Below, piece after piece: positions 1-7,553 of a stretch of 48,339 nucleotides of DNA. The translations under genes were made by a program, and so were the position numbers. The notes below the pieces were generated by a model. It saw only the letters and a list, made by a program, of their open reading frames with translations, was not told the origin of the DNA and ran no database searches. The DNA is from Streptococcus mitis subsp. hohhotensis (GTDB taxonomy: Bacteria; Bacillota; Bacilli; Lactobacillales; Streptococcaceae). Every line of letters starts with the position of its first letter. The stretch's first letter is position 1. The stretch spans positions 1 through 48,339 of the forward strand of contig NZ_JAIRCA020000015.1 in assembly GCF_020089495.2 (NCBI RefSeq), in the 5' to 3' direction.

Positions 1-36
1 GGGTTGCCCCCTGTGAGATATGGAAGTCGCTTAGCT
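1..36 (+). rRNA. rrf: 5S rRNA, 3' end only
   Basis: The first 36 bases match the 3' end of a streptococcal 5S rRNA as I recall it: a GGGGTTGCCCCC-type hairpin, then GTGAGATATGGAAGTCGCTTAG. The rest lies left of the window. A tRNA-Val gene begins about 4 bases later, so the tRNA array is probably co-transcribed with an rRNA operon. The exact 3' end is approximate. Confidence 0.85.
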
Positions 37-39
37 CTA

Positions 40-112
40 GGGAGTTTAGCTCAGCTGGGAGAGCATCTGCCTTACAAGCAGAGGGTCAGCGGTTCGATCC
101 CGTTAACTCCCA
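40..112 (+). tRNA. tRNA-Val (anticodon TAC)
   Basis: Complete 73-nt cloverleaf. The acceptor stem GGGAGTT pairs with AACTCCC and the discriminator is A. Anticodon TAC is at 73-75 and the T-arm carries GGTTCGATCC. No CCA is encoded. It is the first tRNA after the 5S rRNA. Confidence 0.97.
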
Positions 113-117
113 TTTAA

Positions 118-188
118 GCGGGTGTAGTTTAGTGGTAAAACTACAGCCTTCCAAGCTGTTGTCGCGAGTTCGATTCTCGTCACCCGCT
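118..188 (+). tRNA. tRNA-Gly (anticodon TCC)
   Basis: 71-nt cloverleaf. The acceptor stem GCGGGTG pairs with CACCCGC and the discriminator is T. Anticodon TCC is at 150-152. It lies five bases after tRNA-Val. Confidence 0.97.
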
Positions 189-222
189 TTGAACTTTGTT
201 CTTTTTACCAAGTTTTTAACTT

Positions 223-296
<74 letters not shown>

Positions 297-304
297 TAGT
301 GTTT

Positions 305-374
305 AGTCCATTACTAGAGAATTGAAACATTATCTTTTCACTAAGAGGACACGGGTTTGTTCCCGTATAAACTA
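305..374 (+). pseudogene. Decayed tRNA-Glu (TTC-type) relic
   Basis: The gap between tRNA-Ile and tRNA-Ser is the length of a tRNA and aligns with a recalled streptococcal tRNA-Glu(TTC). The anticodon loop TTTTCAC survives at 335-341, as do ACACGGGTT before the T-loop, CCCGTA after it, and ACTA at the 3' end. The fold is broken. Acceptor pairs 4 and 5 (C308-A370, C309-A369) do not form, the anticodon stem is mostly mismatched, and the T-loop has lost a base and its TTCGA motif. Many differences are G to A or C to T. Glu often sits between Ile and Ser in streptococcal arrays of this order. I infer a dead gene left inside a live tRNA operon. Confidence 0.7.
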
Positions 375-378
375 TTTT

Positions 379-468
379 GGAGGATTACCCAAGTCCGGCT
401 GAAGGGAACGGTCTTGAAAACCGTCAGGCGTGTAAAAGCGTGCGTGGGTTCGAATCCCACATCCTCCT
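379..468 (+). tRNA. tRNA-Ser (anticodon TGA)
   Basis: Class II tRNA of about 90 nt with a long variable arm. The acceptor stem GGAGGAT pairs with ATCCTCC. Anticodon TGA is at 415-417 and the T-arm is GGGTTCGAATCCC. Confidence 0.96.
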
Positions 469-478
469 TTTGTATTAA

Positions 479-552
<74 letters not shown>

Positions 553-555
553 TAA

Positions 556-628
556 GGCTCGGTAGCTCAGTTGGTAGAGCAATGGATTGAAGCTCCATGT
601 GTCGGCGGTTCGATTCCGTCTCGCGCCA
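556..628 (+). tRNA. tRNA-Phe (anticodon GAA)
   Basis: 73-nt cloverleaf with anticodon GAA at 589-591. The acceptor stem GGCTCGG against TCGCGCC has one T-C mismatch at the fourth pair (T559 opposite C624). D- and T-arms look normal, so the gene is probably functional. Confidence 0.94.
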
Positions 629-640
629 TTTATATATTTT

Positions 641-721
641 GGAAGGGTAGCGAAGAGGCTAAACGCGGCGGACTGTAAATCCGCTCCTTCGGGTTCGGGG
701 GTTCGAATCCCTCCCCTTCCA
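641..721 (+). tRNA. tRNA-Tyr (anticodon GTA)
   Basis: 81-nt class II tRNA. The acceptor stem GGAAGGG pairs with CCCTTCC and the discriminator is A. Anticodon GTA is at 675-677, followed by a long variable arm. Confidence 0.96.
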
Positions 722-725
722 TTTT

Positions 726-796
726 ACGGGCATAGTTTAAAGGTAGAACTAAGGTCTCCAAAACCTTCAGTGTGGGTTCAATTCCTACTGCCCGTG
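726..796 (+). tRNA. tRNA-Trp (anticodon CCA)
   Basis: 71-nt cloverleaf. The acceptor stem ACGGGCA pairs with TGCCCGT and the discriminator is G. Anticodon CCA is at 758-760. Confidence 0.96.
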
Positions 797-809
797 TTAA
801 TAGAATTAT

Positions 810-883
810 GGCGGGTGTGGTGAAGTGGTTAACACACCAGATTGTGGCTCTGGCATGCGTGGGTTCGATCCCCATCACTCGCC
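810..883 (+). tRNA. tRNA-His (anticodon GTG)
   Basis: Anticodon GTG is at 844-846. The acceptor stem GCGGGTG pairs with CACTCGC. An extra 5' G at 810 can pair with C883, the usual G-1 identity element of tRNA-His. Confidence 0.96.
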
Positions 884-901
884 TATTTTATTTTATATTA
901 T

Positions 902-973
902 TGGGGTATAGCCAAGCGGTAAGGCAAGGGACTTTGACTCCCTCATGCGTTGGTTCGAATCCAGCTACCCCAG
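902..973 (+). tRNA. tRNA-Gln (anticodon TTG)
   Basis: 72-nt cloverleaf. The acceptor stem TGGGGTA pairs with TACCCCA and the discriminator is G. Anticodon TTG is at 934-936. Confidence 0.96.
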
Positions 974-982
974 TTACTATTT

Positions 983-1066
983 GCCGGCGTGGCGGAATTG
1001 GCAGACGCGCTGGACTCAAAATCCAGTGTCCGCAAGGACGTGCCGGTTCGACCCCGGCCGCCGGTA
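983..1066 (+). tRNA. tRNA-Leu (anticodon CAA)
   Basis: 84-nt class II tRNA with anticodon CAA at 1017-1019. The acceptor stem GCCGGCG pairs with CGCCGGT (first pair G-T). The variable arm is TGTCCGCAAGGACG. It is the last tRNA before the terminator. Confidence 0.96.
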
Positions 1067-1078
1067 TAGTATAGAGTT

Positions 1079-1110
1079 AAGGAACGTTGTAAATCTTCGT
1101 TCCTTTTTTA
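1079..1110 (+). terminator. Terminator of the rRNA/tRNA operon
   Basis: The inverted repeat AAGGAACG (1079-1086) and CGTTCCTT (1098-1105) is followed by a run of T, right after tRNA-Leu. Confidence 0.85.
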
Positions 1111-1119
1111 TATTATTTT

Positions 1120-1128
1120 TGGTATAAT
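1120..1128 (+). promoter_or_regulatory. Extended -10 promoter of the GCS2-like gene
   Basis: TGGTATAAT, an extended -10 box, lies about 45 bp before the start at 1174. The TSS would fall near 1135. No good -35 box is visible, which is usual for extended -10 promoters. Confidence 0.7.
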
Positions 1129-1173
1129 GATAGTTATTCAAATTTTATTTAGATTATGAAAGTGTAGGGAAGT

Positions 1174-2451
1174 ATGTCTCGTTCTATCGATTTATTAAAA
1201 CATCGGTATTTGAAAAATATTAAAGAAAATCCTGAATTGTTTGTCGGGATTGAACTGGAATATCCTGTTGTAAATTTGGAAGGGGATGCCACAGATGTTG
1301 AAGTTATCAAACACTTATTCCGATATTTAGTTTCTGCTTTGGATTTTACTGTCGAAAAGGTAGATGATTTTGGGACTCCTATTCAGTTAGTGGAGTCAGT
1401 AAGTCAGGATGCTATTTTATTTGAAGTTTCCTATACTACGATTGAGTTTGCATTTGGTAAGGCTGAAACGATACAAGAGGTTGAAGAACGTTTTAGTATT
1501 TATATGACAGCAATCCAGAAGAAGTTAGCTGAATTAAATCATGCTATTGTTGGCTGTGGTATTCATCCCAACTGGGATAAAAATGAGAATTGTCCAGTGG
1601 CTTACCCACGCTATCAGATGTTGATGGACTATTTGAATTTGAGTAGAAATATGACTAAATCAGACTTACATCATTTCCCTGAATACGGAGCGTTTATTTG
1701 TGGGAGTCAGGTTCAGTTGGATGTTTCAAAGTCTAACTACTTACGAGTGATTAATGCTTTTACCCAAATTGAAGGGGCTAAGGCTTATTTATTTGCAAAT
1801 TCTGAGTTTACAGGTGCTGATTGGGATACAAAAATCTCAAGAGATATTTTCTGGGAAGAATCTATGCATGGTATCTATCCAGAGAATGTTGGTGTCAATG
1901 CTAGCCTCTTTAAAGATGAGGATGATTTTTTTGATTATCTAGATCATTCTGCAATTTTTACTGCGGAACGCGATGGGCAAACCTATTATTTTTATCCGAT
2001 TCAGGCAAGGGACTATTTGGCTACAACTGAAATCCAAGCATTTAATCTTAATGGGGATGAGATTATTATTTATCCTCAAGAGAAGGATTTTGAAACCCAT
2101 CGTAGTTATCAGTACCAAGACTTAACGACTCGCGGAACAGTTGAGTTTCGTAGTGTGTGTACTCAATCTCTAGATAGAACCTTCGCTTCAGCAGCTTTTC
2201 ACTTGGGATTGTTGGTCAATTTAGATAAGTTAGAAGCTTACTCAGAAACAGCACCTTTCTTTAAAGAATTTGGGCGAAATTATAAGCTTTTAAGACGACA
2301 ATTTTCTAAGAAAAAGCTAACATATGAGGAGAAAACTGCGATTATAGAGTTTTCCAAAGACTTACTACTACTAGCTGAGGAAGGACTGGAGATGAGAAAT
2401 AAGCAAGAAATGACCTATTTACAGCCTTTGAAAGAAGAATTGAGCCTATAA
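1174..2451 (+). CDS. Glutamate-cysteine ligase-like (GCS2 superfamily) protein
   Basis: A 425-residue soluble protein. Two features fit the ATP-dependent gamma-glutamylcysteine synthetase (GshA/GCS2) carboxylate-amine ligase family: the N-terminal VGIELEYP (about residues 24-31), a place where these enzymes bind metal and ATP, and GTVEFRS about 100 residues from the C-terminus. It has no ATP-grasp domain fused behind it, so it is not a bifunctional GshAB. S. pneumoniae is reported to import glutathione rather than make it, so the true substrate could differ from glutamate plus cysteine. The start is ATG with GTAGGGA upstream. The gene stands alone, between the tRNA terminator and the thrC promoter. 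Family fairly sure, reaction not. Confidence 0.7.
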   Translation: MSRSIDLLKHRYLKNIKENPELFVGIELEYPVVNLEGDATDVEVIKHLFRYLVSALDFTVEKVDDFGTPIQLVESVSQDAILFEVSYTTIEFAFGKAETIQEVEERFSIYMTAIQKKLAELNHAIVGCGIHPNWDKNENCPVAYPRYQMLMDYLNLSRNMTKSDLHHFPEYGAFICGSQVQLDVSKSNYLRVINAFTQIEGAKAYLFANSEFTGADWDTKISRDIFWEESMHGIYPENVGVNASLFKDEDDFFDYLDHSAIFTAERDGQTYYFYPIQARDYLATTEIQAFNLNGDEIIIYPQEKDFETHRSYQYQDLTTRGTVEFRSVCTQSLDRTFASAAFHLGLLVNLDKLEAYSETAPFFKEFGRNYKLLRRQFSKKKLTYEEKTAIIEFSKDLLLLAEEGLEMRNKQEMTYLQPLKEELSL

Positions 2452-2478
2452 TTTCTCTTATAAAGGGAGAATTTTCTG
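2452..2478 (+). terminator. Weak terminator-like hairpin after the GCS2-like gene
   Basis: TTCTCT (2453-2458) can pair with GGAGAA (2466-2471), followed by TTTTC. The stem is short and starts right after the stop codon. Readthrough into thrC is likely. Confidence 0.35.
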
Positions 2479-2489
2479 AAAAATCATGA

Positions 2490-2495
2490 TATAAT
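2490..2495 (+). promoter_or_regulatory. Probable -10 box of thrC
   Basis: TATAAT lies 31 bp before the thrC start at 2527. No convincing -35 hexamer is seen at the expected distance. Confidence 0.6.
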
Positions 2496-2526
2496 GGAAG
2501 AGACTATAGATAAAGGATAGAGAGTA

Positions 2527-4011
2527 ATGACATTAGTTTATCAATCAACGCGTGATGCCAACAATACAGTAACTGCTAGCCAAGCTATTTTGCAAGGTTT
2601 GGCGACGGACGGCGGTTTATTTACACCGCTTACTTATCCAAAGATAGATTTGGACTTTGACAAATTGAAAGATGCTTCTTACCAAGAAGTAGCTAAGTTA
2701 GTTTTGTCAGCATTTTTAGATGACTTTACAGCTGAGGAGTTGGACTACTGTATCAACAATGCCTACGATAGCAAATTTGATACTCCAGCTATCGCGCCAT
2801 TAGTGAAATTAGACGGGCAATACAACTTGGAACTTTTCCATGGTTCAACGATTGCTTTTAAAGATATGGCCTTGTCTATCTTGCCATACTTTATGACGAC
2901 TGCGGCTAAGAAACATGGTTTGGAGAATAAGATTGTCATCTTAACAGCGACATCTGGCGATACTGGGAAAGCTGCTATGGCGGGCTTTGCGGATGTGCCT
3001 GGTACTGAGATTATCGTCTTTTATCCAAAGAATGGTGTCAGCAAGGTACAAGAGTTACAAATGACCACTCAGACTGGCGACAATACTCATGTTATCGCTA
3101 TAGACGGTAACTTTGATGATGCCCAAACAAATGTGAAGCACATGTTTAACGACGTGGCTCTTCGTGAAAAATTGGCTACCAACAAGTTGCAATTTTCATC
3201 AGCTAACTCTATGAACATTGGTCGTCTGGTGCCACAGATTGTTTATTATGTTTATGCCTATGCTCAGTTGATTAAGATGGGTGAGATTGTGGTTGGTGAT
3301 AAGGTTAACTTCACAGTGCCGACTGGAAACTTTGGAAATATCTTGGCTGCCTTTTATGCCAAACAAATTGGTCTACCAGTTGGTAAATTGATCTGTGCTT
3401 CAAATGATAACAATGTTTTGACAGACTTCTTCAAGACACGTGTTTATGATAAGAAGCGTGAGTTTAAGGTAACAACTAGCCCATCTATGGATATCTTAGT
3501 ATCTTCAAACTTGGAGCGCCTGATTTTCCATCTTTTGGGGAATGATGCAGTTAAGACAGCTGAACTTATGAATGCCTTGAATACGCAAGGTCAATATGAG
3601 TTGACTAATTTTGATGCAGAGATTTTGGACCTCTTTGCAGCTGAATATGCGACTGAGGAAGAGACGGCAGCAGAAATCAAGCGTGTTTATGAGTCAGATT
3701 CTTATATCGAGGATCCACATACGGCGGTTGCCTCGGCAGTTTATAAGAAATACCAAGCTGCTACTGGCGATGTGACTAAGACAGTGATTGCTTCAACAGC
3801 GAGTCCATACAAGTTCCCAGTGGTTGCAGTAGAAGCCGTAACTGGAAAATCAGGGCTTGGCGACTTTGAAGCCTTGGCTCAATTACATGATATTTCAGGA
3901 GTGGCAGTGCCGCCAGCAGTTGATGGCCTTGAAATAGCTCCAGTTCGTCATAAGACAACTGTGGCGGCTGCTGACATGCAAGCAGCGGTTGAGGCTTATC
4001 TAGGACTTTAA
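2527..4011 (+). CDS. thrC: Threonine synthase
   Basis: A 494-residue PLP enzyme (fold type II) that converts O-phosphohomoserine to threonine, the last step of threonine synthesis in the cytoplasm. The sequence shows YQSTRDANNTVTASQAI at the N-terminus and LELFHGSTIAFKDMA, whose Lys is the expected PLP Schiff-base residue. A glycine- and serine-rich phosphate-binding stretch (TATSGDTGKAAM) and TGNFGN follow. Length matches the long bacterial ThrC form. The ATG at 2527 follows a purine-rich GATAGAGAGTA. It appears to be a single gene, with a terminator behind it. Confidence 0.95.
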   Translation: MTLVYQSTRDANNTVTASQAILQGLATDGGLFTPLTYPKIDLDFDKLKDASYQEVAKLVLSAFLDDFTAEELDYCINNAYDSKFDTPAIAPLVKLDGQYNLELFHGSTIAFKDMALSILPYFMTTAAKKHGLENKIVILTATSGDTGKAAMAGFADVPGTEIIVFYPKNGVSKVQELQMTTQTGDNTHVIAIDGNFDDAQTNVKHMFNDVALREKLATNKLQFSSANSMNIGRLVPQIVYYVYAYAQLIKMGEIVVGDKVNFTVPTGNFGNILAAFYAKQIGLPVGKLICASNDNNVLTDFFKTRVYDKKREFKVTTSPSMDILVSSNLERLIFHLLGNDAVKTAELMNALNTQGQYELTNFDAEILDLFAAEYATEEETAAEIKRVYESDSYIEDPHTAVASAVYKKYQAATGDVTKTVIASTASPYKFPVVAVEAVTGKSGLGDFEALAQLHDISGVAVPPAVDGLEIAPVRHKTTVAAADMQAAVEAYLGL

Positions 4012-4023
4012 GACAGAGGGAGT

Positions 4024-4057
4024 AAACTCGGTTGGGAAACCAACTGAGTTTCTTTTC
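4024..4057 (+). terminator. thrC terminator
   Basis: AAACTCGGTTGG (4024-4035) pairs with CCAACTGAGTTT (4040-4051), with one G-T pair and a GAAA loop, followed by CTTTTC. It ends a few bases before the ribosome binding site of the MATE gene, which therefore depends on readthrough or a promoter not seen here. Confidence 0.8.
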
Positions 4058-4071
4058 ATCAGGAGGAAGGA

Positions 4072-5352
4072 TTGTTTAAGAAAAATAAAGACATTCTTAA
4101 TATTGCTTTGCCAGCTATGGGCGAAAACTTTTTGCAGATGTTCATGGGGATGGTGGACAGTTATTTGATTGCTCATTTAGGATTGATAGCCATTTCAGGC
4201 GTATCAGTAGCTGGCAATATTATCACCATTTATCAGGCGATTTTCATTGCTCTGGGAGCTGCTATTTCCAGTGTTATTTCAAAAAGTTTGGGGCAGAAGG
4301 ATCAATCTATGCTAGCTTACCATGTGACCGAGTCCTTGAAGATTACATTATTATTAAGTTTTCTTTTAGGAGCTTTATCCATCTTAGCTGGGCAAGAGAT
4401 GATAGGACTTTTGGGGACAGAGAGAGATGTAGCTGAGAGTGGAGGCCTCTACCTATCTTTGGTAGGTGGATCGATTGTTCTCTTAGGTTTGATGACGAGT
4501 CTGGGAGCCTTGATTCGTGCAACGCATAATCCACGTTTGCCTCTCTATGTTAGTTTTTTATCCAATGCCTTGAATATTCTTTTTTCAAGTCTAGCTATTT
4601 TTGTTCTGGATATGGGGATAGCTGGTGTTGCTTGGGGGACAATTCTGTCTCGTTTGGTAGGTCTTGTGATTTTGTGGTCGCAATTAAAGTTGCCTTTTGA
4701 GAAACCGACTTTTGGTTTAGATAAGGAACTATTGACTTTAGCTTTGCCAGCAGCTGGAGAGCGGCTTATGATGCGGGCTGGTGATGTCGTTATCATTGCC
4801 TTGGTCGTTTTTTTTGGAACGGAGGCAGTGGCGGGAAATGCGGTCGGAGAAGTCTTGACCCAGTTTAACTACATGCCTGCCTTTGGCGTCGCTACGGCAA
4901 CGGTCATGCTGGTGGCTCGAGCGGTTGGAGAGGATGATCGGAAAAGAGTCGCAAGTTTGAGTAAACAAGTCTTTTGGCTTTCTCTGGTCCTCATGTTACC
5001 CTTGACCTTCAGTATCTATGCCTTGGGTGTACCACTAACTCATCTCTATACGACTGATCCTCTAGCGGTTGAGGCTAGTGTTCTAGTGACACTGTTTTCA
5101 CTACTTGGTACTCCTATGACGATAGGAACAGTCATCTATACAGCAGTCTGGCAGGGTTTGGGCAATGCTCGGCTTCCCTTTTATGCGACAAGTATAGGAA
5201 TGTGGTGTATCCGTATTGGAACAGGATATCTGATGGGGATTATTCTTGGTTGGGGCTTGCCTGGTATTTGGGCCGGAACCCTTTTGGATAATGGTTTTCG
5301 TTGGTTATTTCTACGTTATCGTTACCAGCGTTATATGAGCTTGAAAGGATAG
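4072..5352 (+). CDS. MATE family multidrug/Na+ efflux transporter
   Basis: A 426-residue integral membrane protein with about twelve hydrophobic segments arranged as two homologous halves. MFMGMVDSYLIAHLG near the N-terminus resembles the first MatE repeat. The family exports cationic drugs in exchange for Na+ or H+, and the substrate here is not predictable. The start is a TTG codon at 4072, preceded by a strong AGGAGGAAGG. The stop is 3 bp before the HAD phosphatase gene, so the two are co-transcribed. Confidence 0.88.
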   Translation: MFKKNKDILNIALPAMGENFLQMFMGMVDSYLIAHLGLIAISGVSVAGNIITIYQAIFIALGAAISSVISKSLGQKDQSMLAYHVTESLKITLLLSFLLGALSILAGQEMIGLLGTERDVAESGGLYLSLVGGSIVLLGLMTSLGALIRATHNPRLPLYVSFLSNALNILFSSLAIFVLDMGIAGVAWGTILSRLVGLVILWSQLKLPFEKPTFGLDKELLTLALPAAGERLMMRAGDVVIIALVVFFGTEAVAGNAVGEVLTQFNYMPAFGVATATVMLVARAVGEDDRKRVASLSKQVFWLSLVLMLPLTFSIYALGVPLTHLYTTDPLAVEASVLVTLFSLLGTPMTIGTVIYTAVWQGLGNARLPFYATSIGMWCIRIGTGYLMGIILGWGLPGIWAGTLLDNGFRWLFLRYRYQRYMSLKG

Positions 5353-5355
5353 GAA

Positions 5356-5979
5356 ATGCAAAAAACAGCTTTTATTTGGGATTTAGACGGGACTTTATTG
5401 GACTCTTACGAAGCAATTTTGTCAGGGATTGAGGAAACTTTTGCTCAGTTTTCTATTCCTTATGATAAGGAGCAGGTGAGAGAGTTTATCCTCAAGTTTT
5501 CTGTGCAGGATTTACTTGTGCAGGTGGCAGAAGAGAGAAAGCTGGATGTGGAAGTGATAAATCAGGTGCGTGCCCAGAGTCTGGCTGAGAAGAATGCTCA
5601 GGTAGTTTTGATGCCAGGTGCGCGTGATGTGCTAGCGTGGGCAGACGAAGCAGGAATTCAGCAGTTTATATATACTCATAAGGGGAACAACGCTTTCACC
5701 ATTCTCAGAGACTTGGGTTTGGAGCCCTATTTTACAGAGATTCTAACCAGTCAGAGTGGCTTTGCGCGCAAGCCTAATCCGGAAGTGGCTACCTATCTGT
5801 TAGATAAGTATCAGCTGAATCCTGAGAAGACTTATTATATAGGAGATCGGACTCTGGATGTGGAATTCGCGCAGAATAGTAAGATTCAAAGTATCAACTT
5901 TTTAGACTCAACTTATGAAAGGAATCACAGAATTCAAGCGTTAGCAGATATTTCCCGTTTTTTTAAGGCTGAGCGATAA
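5356..5979 (+). CDS. HAD-family phosphatase (Gph/PgmB-like)
   Basis: A 207-residue haloacid dehalogenase-type phosphohydrolase. The four HAD motifs are in order: FIWDLDGTLLDSY (nucleophile Asp near residue 9), IYTHKG (motif II, Thr), RKPNPE (motif III, Lys), and YIGDRTLDVEFA (motif IV, Asp). A helical cap sits between motifs I and II. Likely substrates are small phosphorylated metabolites such as phosphoglycolate or sugar phosphates. RBS GGATAGGAA precedes the ATG. It is second in the MATE transcription unit. Confidence 0.88.
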   Translation: MQKTAFIWDLDGTLLDSYEAILSGIEETFAQFSIPYDKEQVREFILKFSVQDLLVQVAEERKLDVEVINQVRAQSLAEKNAQVVLMPGARDVLAWADEAGIQQFIYTHKGNNAFTILRDLGLEPYFTEILTSQSGFARKPNPEVATYLLDKYQLNPEKTYYIGDRTLDVEFAQNSKIQSINFLDSTYERNHRIQALADISRFFKAER

Positions 5980-5997
5980 AAAGATTGTGTCAGTTTT

Positions 5998-6014
5998 GTG
6001 ACAGAGACCTAACA
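5998..6014 (-). promoter_or_regulatory. Candidate WalR (VicR) box upstream of the LysM gene
   Basis: Read on the minus strand this is TGTTAG-N5-TGTCAC, which fits the WalR consensus TGTNAN-N5-TGTNAN in both hexamers. It lies about 90 bp before the -10 box at 6103. A second, imperfect copy (GTTACA-N5-TAGACA on the plus strand, 6038-6054) lies closer. LysM proteins are known members of the WalRK regulon in S. pneumoniae. WalR usually acts nearer the promoter, so direct control from this box is a guess. Confidence 0.45.
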
Positions 6015-6065
6015 AACTATTTCAAGTAACCAAGTTTGTTACAAGGAATAGACAGTTCTGTTAAA

Positions 6066-6088
6066 TAGGCCCGAGAGGGCTTTTTTTC
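6066..6088 (+). terminator. Terminator of the MATE-HAD unit
   Basis: AGGCCC (6067-6072) pairs with GGGCTT around a GAGA loop, followed by seven T. It lies directly before the LysM gene promoter, and its T-run overlaps the expected -35 position. Confidence 0.8.
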
Positions 6089-6102
6089 TGCATTTTTTGT
6101 GT

Positions 6103-6108
6103 TATGAT
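6103..6108 (+). promoter_or_regulatory. -10 box of the LysM gene
   Basis: TATGAT lies 34 bp before the ATG at 6142. The -35 region is only T-rich, consistent with a promoter that needs an activator. Confidence 0.6.
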
Positions 6109-6141
6109 AGACAGGTACTCATTTGAAAGGAATTTGAAAGA

Positions 6142-7347
6142 ATGAAGAAAAGAATATTATTAGCCTCAACAGTAGCCTTGTCATTTGCCCCAGTATTGGC
6201 AACTCAAGCAGAAGAAGTTCTTTGGACTGCACGTAGTGTTGAGCAAATTCAAAATGATTTGACTAAAACGGACAACAAAACAAGTTATACCGTTCAGTAT
6301 GGTGATACCTTGAGCACAATTGCAGAAGCCTTGGGTGTAGATGTCACAGTTCTTGCGAATTTGAATAAAATCACGAATATGGACTTGATTTTCCCAGAAA
6401 CTGTTTTGACAACGACTGTCAATGAAGCAGAAGAAGTAACAGAAGTTGAAATCCAAACTCCTCAAGCAGACTCTAGTGAAGAAGTGACAACTGCGACAGC
6501 AGATTTGACAACCAATCAAGTGACGGTTGATGATCAAACTGTTCAGGTTGCAGACCTCTCTCAACCGATTGCAGAAGCTCCAAAAGCGGTAGAAACTACA
6601 AGAACAAAAGAAGTAGCAACAAGTTCAGAAGTTACAGAGACAGTGACTACTGCAGAAGAAGTGGCATCATCTACAAACACTTCTACGTCAACGGAGCAAA
6701 CAGTCAAAACAACCAGTCCAGTTGAAGAAGCAACTCCTCAGGCAACGACTCCAGCTGAGAAAGATGAAACTCAAGCAAGTCCACAAGCTGTTTCAACAGT
6801 GGAAGCAACTACAACGCCAGTAGAAGAAAAAGCAACCGAAATAACTGCAACAAGTTCAGAAGAAGTAAAAGAAGTAGCATCATCAAATGAAGCTACAACA
6901 GCAGTTTCTACTTATCAACCAGAAGAGAAGAAAACAGTTTCAACAACTTACGCAGCTCCAGCTGCGCCCGATTATGCTGGACTTGCGGTAGCGAAATCTG
7001 AAAATGCAGGCCTCCAACCACAAACAGCTGCCTTTAAAGAAGAAATCGCCAACTTGTTTGGCATCACATCCTTTAGTGGTTACCGTCCAGGAGACAGTGG
7101 AGATCACGGAAAAGGTTTGGCTATCGACTTCATGGTACCAGAAAGCTCAGAACTAGGGGATAAGATTGCGGAATACGCTATTCAAAACATGGCCAGCCGT
7201 GGAATTAGTTACATTATCTGGAGACAACGTTTCTATGCTCCATTCGATAGCAAATATGGACCAGCTAATACTTGGAACCCAATGCCAGACCGTGGTAGCG
7301 TTACAGAAAACCACTATGACCACGTTCACGTTTCAATGAATGGATAA
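6142..7347 (+). CDS. LysM-domain surface protein (Spr1875-like)
   Basis: A 401-residue exported protein resembling the pneumococcal LysM antigen Spr1875 (SP_2063). A signal peptide covers residues 1-23, with cleavage likely after ATQA. One LysM domain (about 49-95; YTVQYGDTLSTIAEALGV) would bind peptidoglycan. A long Thr/Ser/Glu/Ala-rich, low-complexity linker follows (about 100-275). The conserved C-terminal domain (about 285-401) contains SGYRPGDSGDHGKGLAIDF and HYDHVHVS, a His/Asp pattern seen in peptidase-like cell-wall domains (ARB_07466-type). Hydrolytic activity is unproven. It is a single-gene unit between two terminators. The linker length probably varies between strains. Confidence 0.88.
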   Translation: MKKRILLASTVALSFAPVLATQAEEVLWTARSVEQIQNDLTKTDNKTSYTVQYGDTLSTIAEALGVDVTVLANLNKITNMDLIFPETVLTTTVNEAEEVTEVEIQTPQADSSEEVTTATADLTTNQVTVDDQTVQVADLSQPIAEAPKAVETTRTKEVATSSEVTETVTTAEEVASSTNTSTSTEQTVKTTSPVEEATPQATTPAEKDETQASPQAVSTVEATTTPVEEKATEITATSSEEVKEVASSNEATTAVSTYQPEEKKTVSTTYAAPAAPDYAGLAVAKSENAGLQPQTAAFKEEIANLFGITSFSGYRPGDSGDHGKGLAIDFMVPESSELGDKIAEYAIQNMASRGISYIIWRQRFYAPFDSKYGPANTWNPMPDRGSVTENHYDHVHVSMNG

Positions 7348-7371
7348 ACCAGACTTTGTAATATCATTTTG

Positions 7372-7421
7372 ACGAATGAGATCTAGCTTTCGTGATAGGA
7401 AGCGAGTCTCGTTCGTTTTTT
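7372..7421 (+). terminator. Terminator of the LysM gene
   Basis: ACGAATGAGA (7372-7381) pairs with TCTCGTTCGT (7407-7416), with one G-T pair, followed by TTTTTTC. The loop is long. Confidence 0.75.
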
Positions 7422-7481
7422 CTTTGTCAATATGAATGGAAAATTGAAAGTTAGCATTTTGTAATGTTTTAATCAACATTC

Positions 7482-7510
7482 TTGCAATCTATTTTACTTT
7501 GCATTATACT
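7482..7510 (+). promoter_or_regulatory. Promoter of the marR-DUF1304 operon
   Basis: TTGCAA (7482-7487) and TATACT (7505-7510) are separated by 17 bp, a near-consensus sigma-A promoter. Confidence 0.8.
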
Positions 7511-7536
7511 TGATAAGTCAACTATTGATAAATCAA
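7510..7536 (+). promoter_or_regulatory. Twin palindromic operator of the MarR regulator
   Basis: Two 12-bp palindromes, TTGATAAGTCAA (7510-7521) and TTGATAAATCAA (7525-7536), have centres 15 bp apart. They begin on the last base of the -10 box and cover the transcription start and the early leader. A repressor bound here would block the promoter, as in autoregulated marR operons. Confidence 0.7.
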
Positions 7537-7553
7537 TTAAAAAAGGAAAAGAA

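Noticed and set aside
7482..7553. Longer N-terminus for the MarR regulator starting at 7482
   Set aside because: It would begin inside the -35 box and cross the operator. The ATG at 7554 has a ribosome binding site.
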